Positions 41,485 through 47,175 of a stretch of 64,000 bases of DNA are shown here, in pieces (position 1 is the first letter of the stretch; every line of letters begins with the position of its first letter). Both the position numbers and the translations under genes were made by a program. A model generated the notes under the pieces. The model worked only from the letters and a program-made list of their open reading frames with translations, did not search any database and had not been told where the DNA came from. The DNA is from a virus, in the IMG/VR virus record IMGVR_UViG_3300050343_000265, positions 1 to 64,000 of that record; one strand, 5' to 3'.

Positions 41485-41534
41485 ATCAGTATATAGATAG
41501 CAGCGTAGTTAGCGTAGCTTCAGTGTTAAATAGT

Positions 41535-41540
41535 TAGAAT
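41535..41540 (+). promoter_or_regulatory. Late-type promoter hexamer (TAGAAT)
   Basis: GTTAGAATA, 28 nt before the ATG at 41569, at the right end of the duplicated module. Confidence 0.6.
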
Positions 41541-41568
41541 ATATTTAGTTAAGTAAAATCGGACAACT

Positions 41569-41709
41569 ATGGCTATCTTAGAATCGGCTATCTTCTGGAT
41601 CGTGCTTGCTGCTGCAAGTGAAATTATTGCGTTGACTCCACTTAAGTCAAACAGCATGATTCAGCTTGCGTTGTCGGCGCTGAATTCGTTAAAGCCAAAA
41701 AAAAGTTGA
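41569..41709 (+). CDS. Small membrane protein (46 residues), possible holin-like
   Basis: ATG at 41569, TGA at 41707-41709. Residues ~5-22 form one hydrophobic helix (ESAIFWIVLAAASEIIAL), then a second, amphipathic one (MIQLALSALNSL) and a KPKKS tail. A similar plan (helix, PLKSNS linker, helix, basic end) is familiar from small cyanophage proteins. A TTG start of the next gene overlaps its stop. Holin function is only a suggestion. Confidence 0.6.
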   Translation: MAILESAIFWIVLAAASEIIALTPLKSNSMIQLALSALNSLKPKKS

Positions 41710-41960
41710 GCAATATTCCCGGTGATGGGAAATGGCTCTGGCAATTTGACACTCGTTCAGACTTCGAACGAGCTCAACGCTACATTCAAAAAAAGAAGTT
41801 CTACACCACCCTTACTAATAAGCTTGACCAGGCTGAGGCAGAGTGGAATCAAACGCAGCCAACTGAGGAACCTACGTGGGAGATCTCAGAAAAAGGGACG
41901 TTTGGCACAGACGGATGGTCCATTTCAACCCGTTATAAACATCTACGAACAGATGATTGA
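41706..41960 (+). CDS. Small charged protein of unknown function
   Basis: 84 residues from a TTG overlapping the previous stop (TTGA). Trp-rich (DGKWLWQFDTRSDFERAQRY), helical middle, acidic end. Overlaps the next gene by 8 nt. No family recognised. Confidence 0.5.
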   Translation: MSNIPGDGKWLWQFDTRSDFERAQRYIQKKKFYTTLTNKLDQAEAEWNQTQPTEEPTWEISEKGTFGTDGWSISTRYKHLRTDD

Positions 41961-42192
41961 AGCCGCCATCCCTGTCGTTATTGCTATTGTTACTGGCACA
42001 GCCGTGCTTTTTAACAAAGTCAACAATCGAGTTACCACATTAGATACAAGGGTAGACCGATTGGAGTTAAAACTAGCTGAGTCTTATACATCGAAGCAGG
42101 AATTTACAGCGGCCATGGGACGGATGGAAGATCATTTAATTCGCATTGAAGACAAGATGGATATGCTGGTTACCATTAATCGCACTACATAA
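41953..42192 (+). CDS. Membrane-anchored coiled-coil protein
   Basis: 79 residues from the ATG at 41953 (MIEAAIPVVIAIVTGTAVLF), a single transmembrane helix, followed by a long coiled coil (NRVTTLDTRVDRLELKLAES). Such proteins occur as spanin-like or holin-like lysis helpers in phages. The gene at 42950 has the same plan, so the two may be paralogues. The overlap with 41706 supports this start. Confidence 0.6.
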   Translation: MIEAAIPVVIAIVTGTAVLFNKVNNRVTTLDTRVDRLELKLAESYTSKQEFTAAMGRMEDHLIRIEDKMDMLVTINRTT

Positions 42193-42246
42193 TTACAGAA
42201 GAGACAAGTCTTAAGTAAAGTAAAGGCAGTTGCGAAAAACAACTAC

Positions 42247-42698
42247 ATGGGAATTGCTGAAGACTGGAAGGACCTAATGTTCGACCTCACTTGCTTATCT
42301 AAGCAGAGTGCCAAGCGCAGATTTAAAAAGTCAATTAAGTATGGATGGGGTGGCCTCTGCGGATATTGCAGATGCAATCGAGCAACCACACTGGACCACA
42401 TAAAGCCAAAATCCAAAGGCGGAGATAGCCGAAGAGGGAATCTTCTACCTGCTGCCTTGAGTGTAATCACTCCAAAGGAAGTGAACCTTGGTTAGTATGG
42501 TTTCAAAGGCAGTCTTTTTATAATGAAACTGCGAAAGAACTAATTGAAGAATGGATCTCAAACAAACGTTTTATAGAGGAAGAGTTAGCTGATGGAAGCA
42601 CTAACAGTCGAACAACGGTTTGCCTTAACAAGAGCTCGTTACGAGGTATCTCGGATGAGCCGTCCAGCCTTAGAAAAGACTGCCTTGCGACTGCTTAA
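42247..42698 (+). pseudogene. HNH endonuclease with one frame change
   Basis: The frame from ATG 42247 holds CGYC and DHIKPKSKGGDSRRGNLLP, the first part of an HNH nuclease, and stops at 42495. One base is missing near 42452: in the other frame the protein continues CLECNHSKGSEPWLVWFQRQ to a stop at 42698, giving the second CxxC. The full form would be about 150 residues and would overlap the next gene by ~107 nt. It may act as a homing enzyme or in packaging; with the indel it lacks the last zinc half. Confidence 0.65.
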
Positions 42699-42915
42699 GT
42701 CTCGCATGGAGCTTAAGAACGGCACACAAAATACACTACTTAAAGCAGGGATCATGTTCAAAATTGATGAGCATCAGGCTGGTTTGCCTGAGATCATTAG
42801 TGAAGAAACCTTCATGGAACTCCTGCTAAGAGCAGACAATGATCTTCCTACAAGTATCGACGATCAAGAATATGAGAATGATGATCTCGATGATGATGGT
42901 CTTATGATTGGTTAA
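42592..42915 (+). CDS. Small protein with NblA-like helices
   Basis: 107 residues. Residues 3-50 (ALTVEQRFALTRARYEVSRM, then LLKSRMELKNGTQNTLLKAG) resemble the NblA/Ycf18 pattern (EQ-F-L...V...S...L....MMxKDN...LLK), the adaptor that triggers phycobilisome breakdown. The rest is an acidic tail (YENDDLDDDGLMIG). The likeness is weak and by eye. If true it would be a host-takeover gene, as in some Microcystis phages. Otherwise a plain helical hairpin protein. Confidence 0.5.
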   Translation: MEALTVEQRFALTRARYEVSRMSRPALEKTALRLLKSRMELKNGTQNTLLKAGIMFKIDEHQAGLPEIISEETFMELLLRADNDLPTSIDDQEYENDDLDDDGLMIG

Positions 42916-42949
42916 AGTTAGCTAGACTTCGACTAGTTAATATTTACAT

Positions 42950-43174
42950 ATGGAATATATTTTAGGGCCAGTATTAGCTGTTGCTTTGAGTATTAAATTT
43001 ACAGCTGAGAGAAGCAAGCTTATGGAAAAGCGTATTGCTGCTTTGGAAGCCAATGTAGAGCTTGTGCAGAGTTCTTCTACAACGATGGAAACAGAAATCC
43101 CGAAACGCATGCTTGCAACAATTGTTCCTCTTGCACAGGCAGTAAAGAAATTAAATGAGCAAGTTGGTATATGA
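42950..43174 (+). CDS. Small membrane-anchored coiled-coil protein
   Basis: 74 residues: one N-terminal hydrophobic helix (EYILGPVLAVALSIKF) and a charged coiled coil (RSKLMEKRIAALEANVELVQ). Same plan as the protein at 41953, possibly paralogues. Stop overlaps the next ATG. Function unknown; lysis or virion-membrane role possible. Confidence 0.55.
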   Translation: MEYILGPVLAVALSIKFTAERSKLMEKRIAALEANVELVQSSSTTMETEIPKRMLATIVPLAQAVKKLNEQVGI

Positions 43175-43368
43175 ACGTAGGGCAAGCTAAAAAGGTTGCA
43201 TTTGGAAGCCAGCCATCGAATAACTTGCAAGAATATTTTGATGCATGGCAGTGGCTATATGACAACAAGATCGAGCTAAAAGAACCAGATCATGATTACC
43301 TTGACAAACTGATCTGTGATGGCTCAGTGATCCCTAGAGAAGGATACTTCGATATACTAGACAAGTAG
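43171..43368 (+). CDS. Small protein of unknown function
   Basis: 65 residues, starting in the stop of 42950. Aromatic and acidic (YFDAWQWLYDNKIELKEPDH). No family recognised; coupled to its neighbour. Confidence 0.5.
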   Translation: MNVGQAKKVAFGSQPSNNLQEYFDAWQWLYDNKIELKEPDHDYLDKLICDGSVIPREGYFDILDK

Positions 43369-43381
43369 TCGTAAAGATACT

Positions 43382-43714
43382 GTGAAAAGTGCTGGCTTAA
43401 GAAATAAACCGCTTGATCGGCGCTACTTACGTGATGACGAACGTGAAGCTTATGACGCAAGTGGTGATTATGGTGCACGTGCGCAGGCATTAAAAAGAAC
43501 AAAGGCATACAAAGGTCAAATGGCCTATGAGCAGAATCGTCCGATCAGGACTGTTACAACACGTCCTGGTACAGGTGGTCAGAACTCAGGCATTGGTATC
43601 CAACGTCAGCGCAAAGTCAATCAAGCAATGGCTAACGAACGCTCAGCTGATTTACGTCCAGAAATGGATAGCACACCCAATATTTATAAACAGCTTGATA
43701 CACGCTACGGATAA
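43382..43714 (+). CDS. Basic Gln/Arg-rich protein
   Basis: 110 residues from a GTG start 13 nt after the previous gene. Arg/Tyr/Gln-rich, low complexity (DRRYLRDDEREAYDASGDYG; GIGIQRQRKVNQAMANERSA). It ends at the right border of this unit, followed by a terminator. Function unknown. Confidence 0.5.
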   Translation: MKSAGLRNKPLDRRYLRDDEREAYDASGDYGARAQALKRTKAYKGQMAYEQNRPIRTVTTRPGTGGQNSGIGIQRQRKVNQAMANERSADLRPEMDSTPNIYKQLDTRYG

Positions 43715-43720
43715 ACAATA

Positions 43721-43743
43721 AAAAACCTCCGCGTTAGCGAAGG
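43721..43743. terminator. Terminator between convergent genes
   Basis: CCTCCGC, loop GTTA, GCGAAGG with A-run on the left, so on the minus strand it is followed by a T-run: intrinsic terminator of the leftward porin-like gene. It can also form on the rightward transcript. Confidence 0.75.
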
Positions 43744-43774
43744 CTTAAGACTCTTCCTTAGATCAGCTTAGCGA

Positions 43775-44146
43775 TCAGAAGCGGTAGGTAGCACCAATCT
43801 TGGTACCCAGTGAGAGGGTATCCACGTCAAACTCTTGGTCTTCTGTGATGAATGCAACTTCTCCGTAGAGTTCAAATGATTCTGAGACATCGGCAATAAC
43901 ACCAAACTTACCAGACACTTCAGTCTCAAGCTCTTCATCTTCAATGGAGATAAAAGCAGGACCTGCCTGTACATAAAGGCTAACATTTTCGCTAGCTTCA
44001 AACTCATAGCCAGCGTGGACTTCAGTCACTGCACCTTCAAAGTCATTGCCAACCCAGCCTGCATTGTTCTCAACGTTGGCGTAGGGTCCAGCAAATGCAG
44101 GAGCTGACAGTACAGATAAAGCTGCAATAGTAATAATAGATTTCAT
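43775..44146 (-). CDS. Outer-membrane beta-barrel protein (porin-like)
   Basis: 123 residues with a clear signal peptide (MKSIITIAALSVLSAPAFA, cut after residue 19). The mature part alternates aromatic/hydrophobic and polar residues like barrel strands (YEFEASENVSLYVQAGPAFI; ELYGEVAFITEDQEFDV) and ends in the aromatic C-terminal signature TYRF used by the BAM machinery. It would sit in the host's outer membrane, comparable in idea to Lom-type phage proteins; function (surface change, exclusion) unknown. Own promoter with a long leader, own terminator. Confidence 0.75.
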   Translation of the reverse strand: MKSIITIAALSVLSAPAFAGPYANVENNAGWVGNDFEGAVTEVHAGYEFEASENVSLYVQAGPAFISIEDEELETEVSGKFGVIADVSESFELYGEVAFITEDQEFDVDTLSLGTKIGATYRF

Positions 44147-44194
44147 AATTAAACTAACTAGTATGGATAGCGATTTATACTTATCGCTCTCAAT

Positions 44195-44200
44195 ATTATA
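44195..44200 (-). promoter_or_regulatory. Promoter hexamer of the porin-like gene (TATAAT, leftward)
   Basis: ACATATAATA on the minus strand, 48 nt before the ATG at 44146. The leader carries an inverted repeat (AGCGAT, AAGTATAA, ATCGCT), which may regulate translation or bind a protein. Confidence 0.55.
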
Positions 44201-44214
44201 TGTACTAAATAAAC

Positions 44215-44243
44215 AAAAAAAGACCCCCGCTGTTAAGCGAGGG
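44215..44243 (-). terminator. Terminator of the small gene at 44265
   Basis: On the minus strand CCCTCGC, loop TTAACA, GCGGGGG and then seven T. Strong intrinsic terminator. Confidence 0.8.
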
Positions 44244-44264
44244 ACAGATAATTAATTGTATAAA

Positions 44265-44492
44265 TTAGTGGCAGTAACTAACACCACGGTATGTAAAACA
44301 ACCATGCCGTTCTTTTGTAGCAGTGGCTTTGATAGTTGGGACACCACGGTAGCGTGTCTCAGACAGGCGATGAACACGTAGTTCGTTCTGTGCACGAAGG
44401 TACTCTTTGCGAGCATTTTCGACAGCACGTGCTTGTAATTGGGTCATTGGAAACTCCATAGTGAGGTGTAGTTTCCCGTTCCTTCCCTCCAT
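44265..44492 (-). CDS. Small Arg-rich protein with DUF4278-like end
   Basis: 75 residues. The core is a charged helix (QLQARAVENARKEYLRAQNE), and the C terminus GCFTYRGVSYCH resembles the short YRGxxY motif of cyanobacterial DUF4278 proteins. Start 44492 is chosen because the spacing from its promoter (48 nt) equals that of the neighbouring porin-like gene; an ATG at 44459 after GGAGGGAAGG is an alternative. Function unknown. Confidence 0.5.
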   Translation of the reverse strand: MEGRNGKLHLTMEFPMTQLQARAVENARKEYLRAQNELRVHRLSETRYRGVPTIKATATKERHGCFTYRGVSYCH

Positions 44493-44540
44493 TCGTGAGG
44501 TACTTGCGTCTGCTAAATGTCAGCAGATGAACGTATTTAT

Positions 44541-44546
44541 ATTCTA
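44541..44546 (-). promoter_or_regulatory. Late-type promoter hexamer (TAGAAT, leftward)
   Basis: GCTAGAATA on the minus strand, 48 nt before 44492, overlapping the end of the kinase-like gene. The leader holds a hairpin (TCTGCT, GACATTT, AGCAGA). Confidence 0.55.
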
Positions 44547-46052
44547 GCGGCCTTGGAATAGTTCTGTCAATCCAAACTCAAATTTACTAGGATTAAATCT
44601 ATCTCCAGCTAATCGTAGACGATGTGCTAAATCAGGAAAAGGTGCATCTTTAACAAGCCCCCTACGAATTTGTACAGGATTAGTACCAGCACGTTGAATA
44701 ACAGGTGGGTTATCTACTCGTGCAGCTTCACTAGCAATTTGTTCTTTCAGTGAACTACCAGGAGTTGAATATCCAGTGCGTTCTTCAGTACCTATCGCTT
44801 GACGTGCTTTGGATAGTAGCGTTTCCCCTGTAGTAGCTCTTGACAACTCATTGAGAGATCTCGCGCCTTCCGTCAGTAAAAATCCGCCTGCAACACCAGG
44901 CATGACAGGAGCGATAGCAGGGACAGCTTGAGTTACTAAACCTGCTCCAGCTGCTACAGGCAGGCCCATTAAAGCCTCACCAGCAAATTGACGGGCACCT
45001 GCACCTATTCCTTCTCTTTCAGTAGCTCGGATAGTTTCTGCAGATGGAATTAAATCCGGTAAACCAAGTGATGCGCCTTGAGCAAATGCAGCGCGGGGTG
45101 AAATTTTGGGAGGTGTAAGTTTTTGTTGCTTAAAATCTTTTATCAAGCTAGTGAGTCCGTCTGCATAAATACCTTTTGAAGCTTTTGATTTCCAATCTCT
45201 TGGACCTTGTTTAGTTACTACAGTTGCTTCAGCATCAGCACGAGGAATATCTTGATTACGTTCAGTCCAATTAACTGGATCAATGCGTTGATCAGTCATA
45301 TCAACTACATCTTCACCCTGTTGTATTAAATCAGTTAAAGCAGTTTGGGATTCAACTATTGCGTCTACATTACCATTCGCTATTGCAGTGTTTTTCTCTA
45401 TAAGAAGTCTGTCTGATTCTTCTTGAAAGAGTTCGAGCATGTCAATGTTGCCAGATGCTTTTAAACCCTGAGCAATATTATTAAGACGAACCGGATTAGT
45501 GTTGGCACCAGAATAACGAACCCCCTTATTATCCTTAGCTAAGCCATAATCTAAAACAACTGTTTTATTAGTTTTAGGATTAAATTTAATATTACCTCCG
45601 TGTCGATCATTATGATAAACACCCCCCTTTCTGTATAAGTCAGAAAGAGCTTTTGATTTTGATAAGCTTCTGGTTCTACTAGGTTCAGTTTCTGCAAAAT
45701 CTGCTTTATCCATTTCAATAAAGCTTAAGCCTTGTGTATCACCAGCAGGTGCTTTAACACCAGAATCAGGATTAATCCACCGGTCATTTTCAGGAACAGC
45801 TTTGTCTGGGAAGAAACCTGTTTCTCCTAATTTAGGAACTTCAACGTTATCACCCGCATCAAGAAACGCACGAAATTGCTTATCAATTTCATTGTCATAA
45901 ATTGAGTAATCACCTTGTTGAATCTTGACAACTTTGCCGGGATTAAGCGGAGATTCGTAAACACCACCAAATGCTGATGGATCTCCAATACGCTTCCAAT
46001 CTTTATTTTTACCTGACTTAATAGCCTTAAGCTGTTCTTTAGTAAAATTCAC
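44544..46052 (-). CDS. Protein-kinase-like protein with hydrophobic tail domain
   Basis: 502 residues. N-terminal kinase-like fold: nucleotide loop GDPSAFGGVYES (~24-34), Lys 43 in KVVKI, Glu 55, catalytic loop YHNDRHGGN (His 147, Asp 149, Asn 154) and LDYGLA (Asp 168, DYG for DFG). These are the main residues of eukaryote-type or RIO/AarF-like kinases; about 180 residues is short for a full domain. The second half has a Gly/Ala-rich hydrophobic segment (~355-400: VAAGAGLVTQAVPAIAPVMP), like those of internal virion proteins. Delivery into the host with the genome, or action on host polymerase as T7 gp0.7, is inference. Confidence 0.7.
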   Translation of the reverse strand: MNFTKEQLKAIKSGKNKDWKRIGDPSAFGGVYESPLNPGKVVKIQQGDYSIYDNEIDKQFRAFLDAGDNVEVPKLGETGFFPDKAVPENDRWINPDSGVKAPAGDTQGLSFIEMDKADFAETEPSRTRSLSKSKALSDLYRKGGVYHNDRHGGNIKFNPKTNKTVVLDYGLAKDNKGVRYSGANTNPVRLNNIAQGLKASGNIDMLELFQEESDRLLIEKNTAIANGNVDAIVESQTALTDLIQQGEDVVDMTDQRIDPVNWTERNQDIPRADAEATVVTKQGPRDWKSKASKGIYADGLTSLIKDFKQQKLTPPKISPRAAFAQGASLGLPDLIPSAETIRATEREGIGAGARQFAGEALMGLPVAAGAGLVTQAVPAIAPVMPGVAGGFLLTEGARSLNELSRATTGETLLSKARQAIGTEERTGYSTPGSSLKEQIASEAARVDNPPVIQRAGTNPVQIRRGLVKDAPFPDLAHRLRLAGDRFNPSKFEFGLTELFQGR

Positions 46053-46073
46053 TATAAATATAAACTTGTTATA

Positions 46074-46079
46074 TTTATA
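46074..46079 (-). promoter_or_regulatory. Promoter-like hexamer (TATAAA, leftward)
   Basis: ACATATAAATATA on the minus strand, 21 nt before the ATG at 46052; close to the T4-late TATAAATA and to this phage's TTARAATA. Confidence 0.5.
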
Positions 46080-46110
46080 TGTTATCGATTAATGAATTTA
46101 GTTAATTACA

Positions 46111-46980
46111 CTATTTAAATGCCAAGCGCTTTAGAAAATCATATCCTTCGTTTAACTTTGATAAGCCAGGGCTAATATTGCTGGTCACTCGTTCTTCAAA
46201 CGAAGCTTCTCTGGGCGTTATATCTTGCCAGTGGTTTGGTGAAATTGTTTTATCAATATTGATAGGCTCATAAGTGCCTAAACCCTTGGCAACACTAGCA
46301 ATGATAGAAGGGATATTTCCACCTTCAACTAAGTCAATTTTACGATCAAAAGTATCTTTTGATTTAGAGCTAATTCCTGCACTCTTGTCAGCGGCTACAG
46401 TAGCTGCATCATCAATCTTCCATTGATCTTGTATATTCATTCCACCTTCTGGAGTAGGTCGCATAGATAAACCACCAAAAGTCATTTTTAGATCACGCCC
46501 ATAACCACTGTGATTAGAGTTGTTTTCAGCGTAGGTAGTTATATAAGGTGAATTAAATTTCGCAAGTCTATCGTTATCATGAGCTCGATAGTTTTTATTA
46601 AAAAAGTCTATCTCTGCTTTTTGCTGTTCAGGTGAAAGATCATAGAAAGATCCACCATCATTTGTTGTAAATCTATCTGGCTCAAACTCTCGAACGATTG
46701 GGGTTCGTGTAGGAGCCTTTTGAATAGAATAAGCTTGCTTTAATCTTGCTAGTTGATCATCATTAAGTTCAATACCTCCAGCTGTAACGGTGTCTCCACC
46801 TGTCATAGCTTTAATAAAAGTACGCTCTGGTAAACCAATGCCAGGTGTATTATCAACTACCGCATTACGGAGGTTTTGAAACGGTCCAGAACGTACTAAT
46901 CCACCTAAGACTGCTTTAGAACCTTGAATAAAAGGATTCTGCGCAATAGCATTGGTTGCAAATCTGGATATATCACTCAT
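46111..46980 (-). CDS. Unknown virion-region protein, leftward
   Basis: 289 residues. N-terminal ~65 residues are Ala/Gly/Arg-rich; a central part contains GYGRDLKMTFGGLSMRPTPE, then GGMNIQDQWKIDD, a beta-hairpin pattern seen at the C termini of some toxin or tail proteins. No firm family. It lies 58 bp before the kinase-like gene, with separate promoters, so the two may work together. Confidence 0.6.
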   Translation of the reverse strand: MSDISRFATNAIAQNPFIQGSKAVLGGLVRSGPFQNLRNAVVDNTPGIGLPERTFIKAMTGGDTVTAGGIELNDDQLARLKQAYSIQKAPTRTPIVREFEPDRFTTNDGGSFYDLSPEQQKAEIDFFNKNYRAHDNDRLAKFNSPYITTYAENNSNHSGYGRDLKMTFGGLSMRPTPEGGMNIQDQWKIDDAATVAADKSAGISSKSKDTFDRKIDLVEGGNIPSIIASVAKGLGTYEPINIDKTISPNHWQDITPREASFEERVTSNISPGLSKLNEGYDFLKRLAFK

Positions 46981-47003
46981 AACTAAATATCAAGCTTGTA
47001 ACT

Positions 47004-47009
47004 ATTTTA
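47004..47009 (-). promoter_or_regulatory. Late-type promoter hexamer (TAAAAT, leftward)
   Basis: GTTAAAATA on the minus strand, 23 nt before the ATG at 46980. Confidence 0.6.
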
Positions 47010-47025
47010 ACTATTTATCAAGGGA

Positions 47026-47124
47026 CTTCCCCACAAATCGCAGGGAAGAGTAATTACTCAGAGAGAAGCAGCAGAAATCTCTGAAACCTAAAGTGCACCC
47101 TGACGCTGCTCTTCTTCAGGTGCA
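47026..47124. other. Three consecutive hairpins between divergent promoters
   Basis: CTTCCC/GGGAAG (47026-47048), CAGAGA/TCTCTG (47059-47083) and TGCACC(C)TGA/TCAGGTGCA (47094-47124) follow one another with short gaps. The stretch lies upstream of both divergent late-type promoters (47004 leftward, 47146 rightward), so those promoters would not transcribe it. It has no open frame. Candidate uses: origin, packaging or regulator site, or an RNA from another promoter. Confidence 0.5.
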
Positions 47125-47145
47125 TATTTAGTCTAATAAATTTAA

Positions 47146-47151
47146 TAGAAT
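47146..47151 (+). promoter_or_regulatory. Late-type promoter hexamer (TAGAAT)
   Basis: AATAGAATA, 24 nt before the ATG at 47176. Confidence 0.65.
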
Positions 47152-47175
47152 AGTAAGAGATTTAGTATTAAACAG

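Larger units (their letters stand above)
41405..41540 (+). repeat. Promoter module, copy 2 (partner at 488-615)
   Basis: Shares with copy 1 the block AACTACCGTRGTTT-CTATATACCT-CTTTTTAAT and later AGATAG...CGTAGYTAGCGTAG and TAGAAT. The left end AAGCTACGTTAACTAC (41406-41421) is nearly the reverse complement of GTAGTTAGCGTAGCTT (41506-41521), so an inverted repeat brackets the terminator at 41451-41484. Location right after int hints at integrase arm sites or a shared regulator site. Confidence 0.7.
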
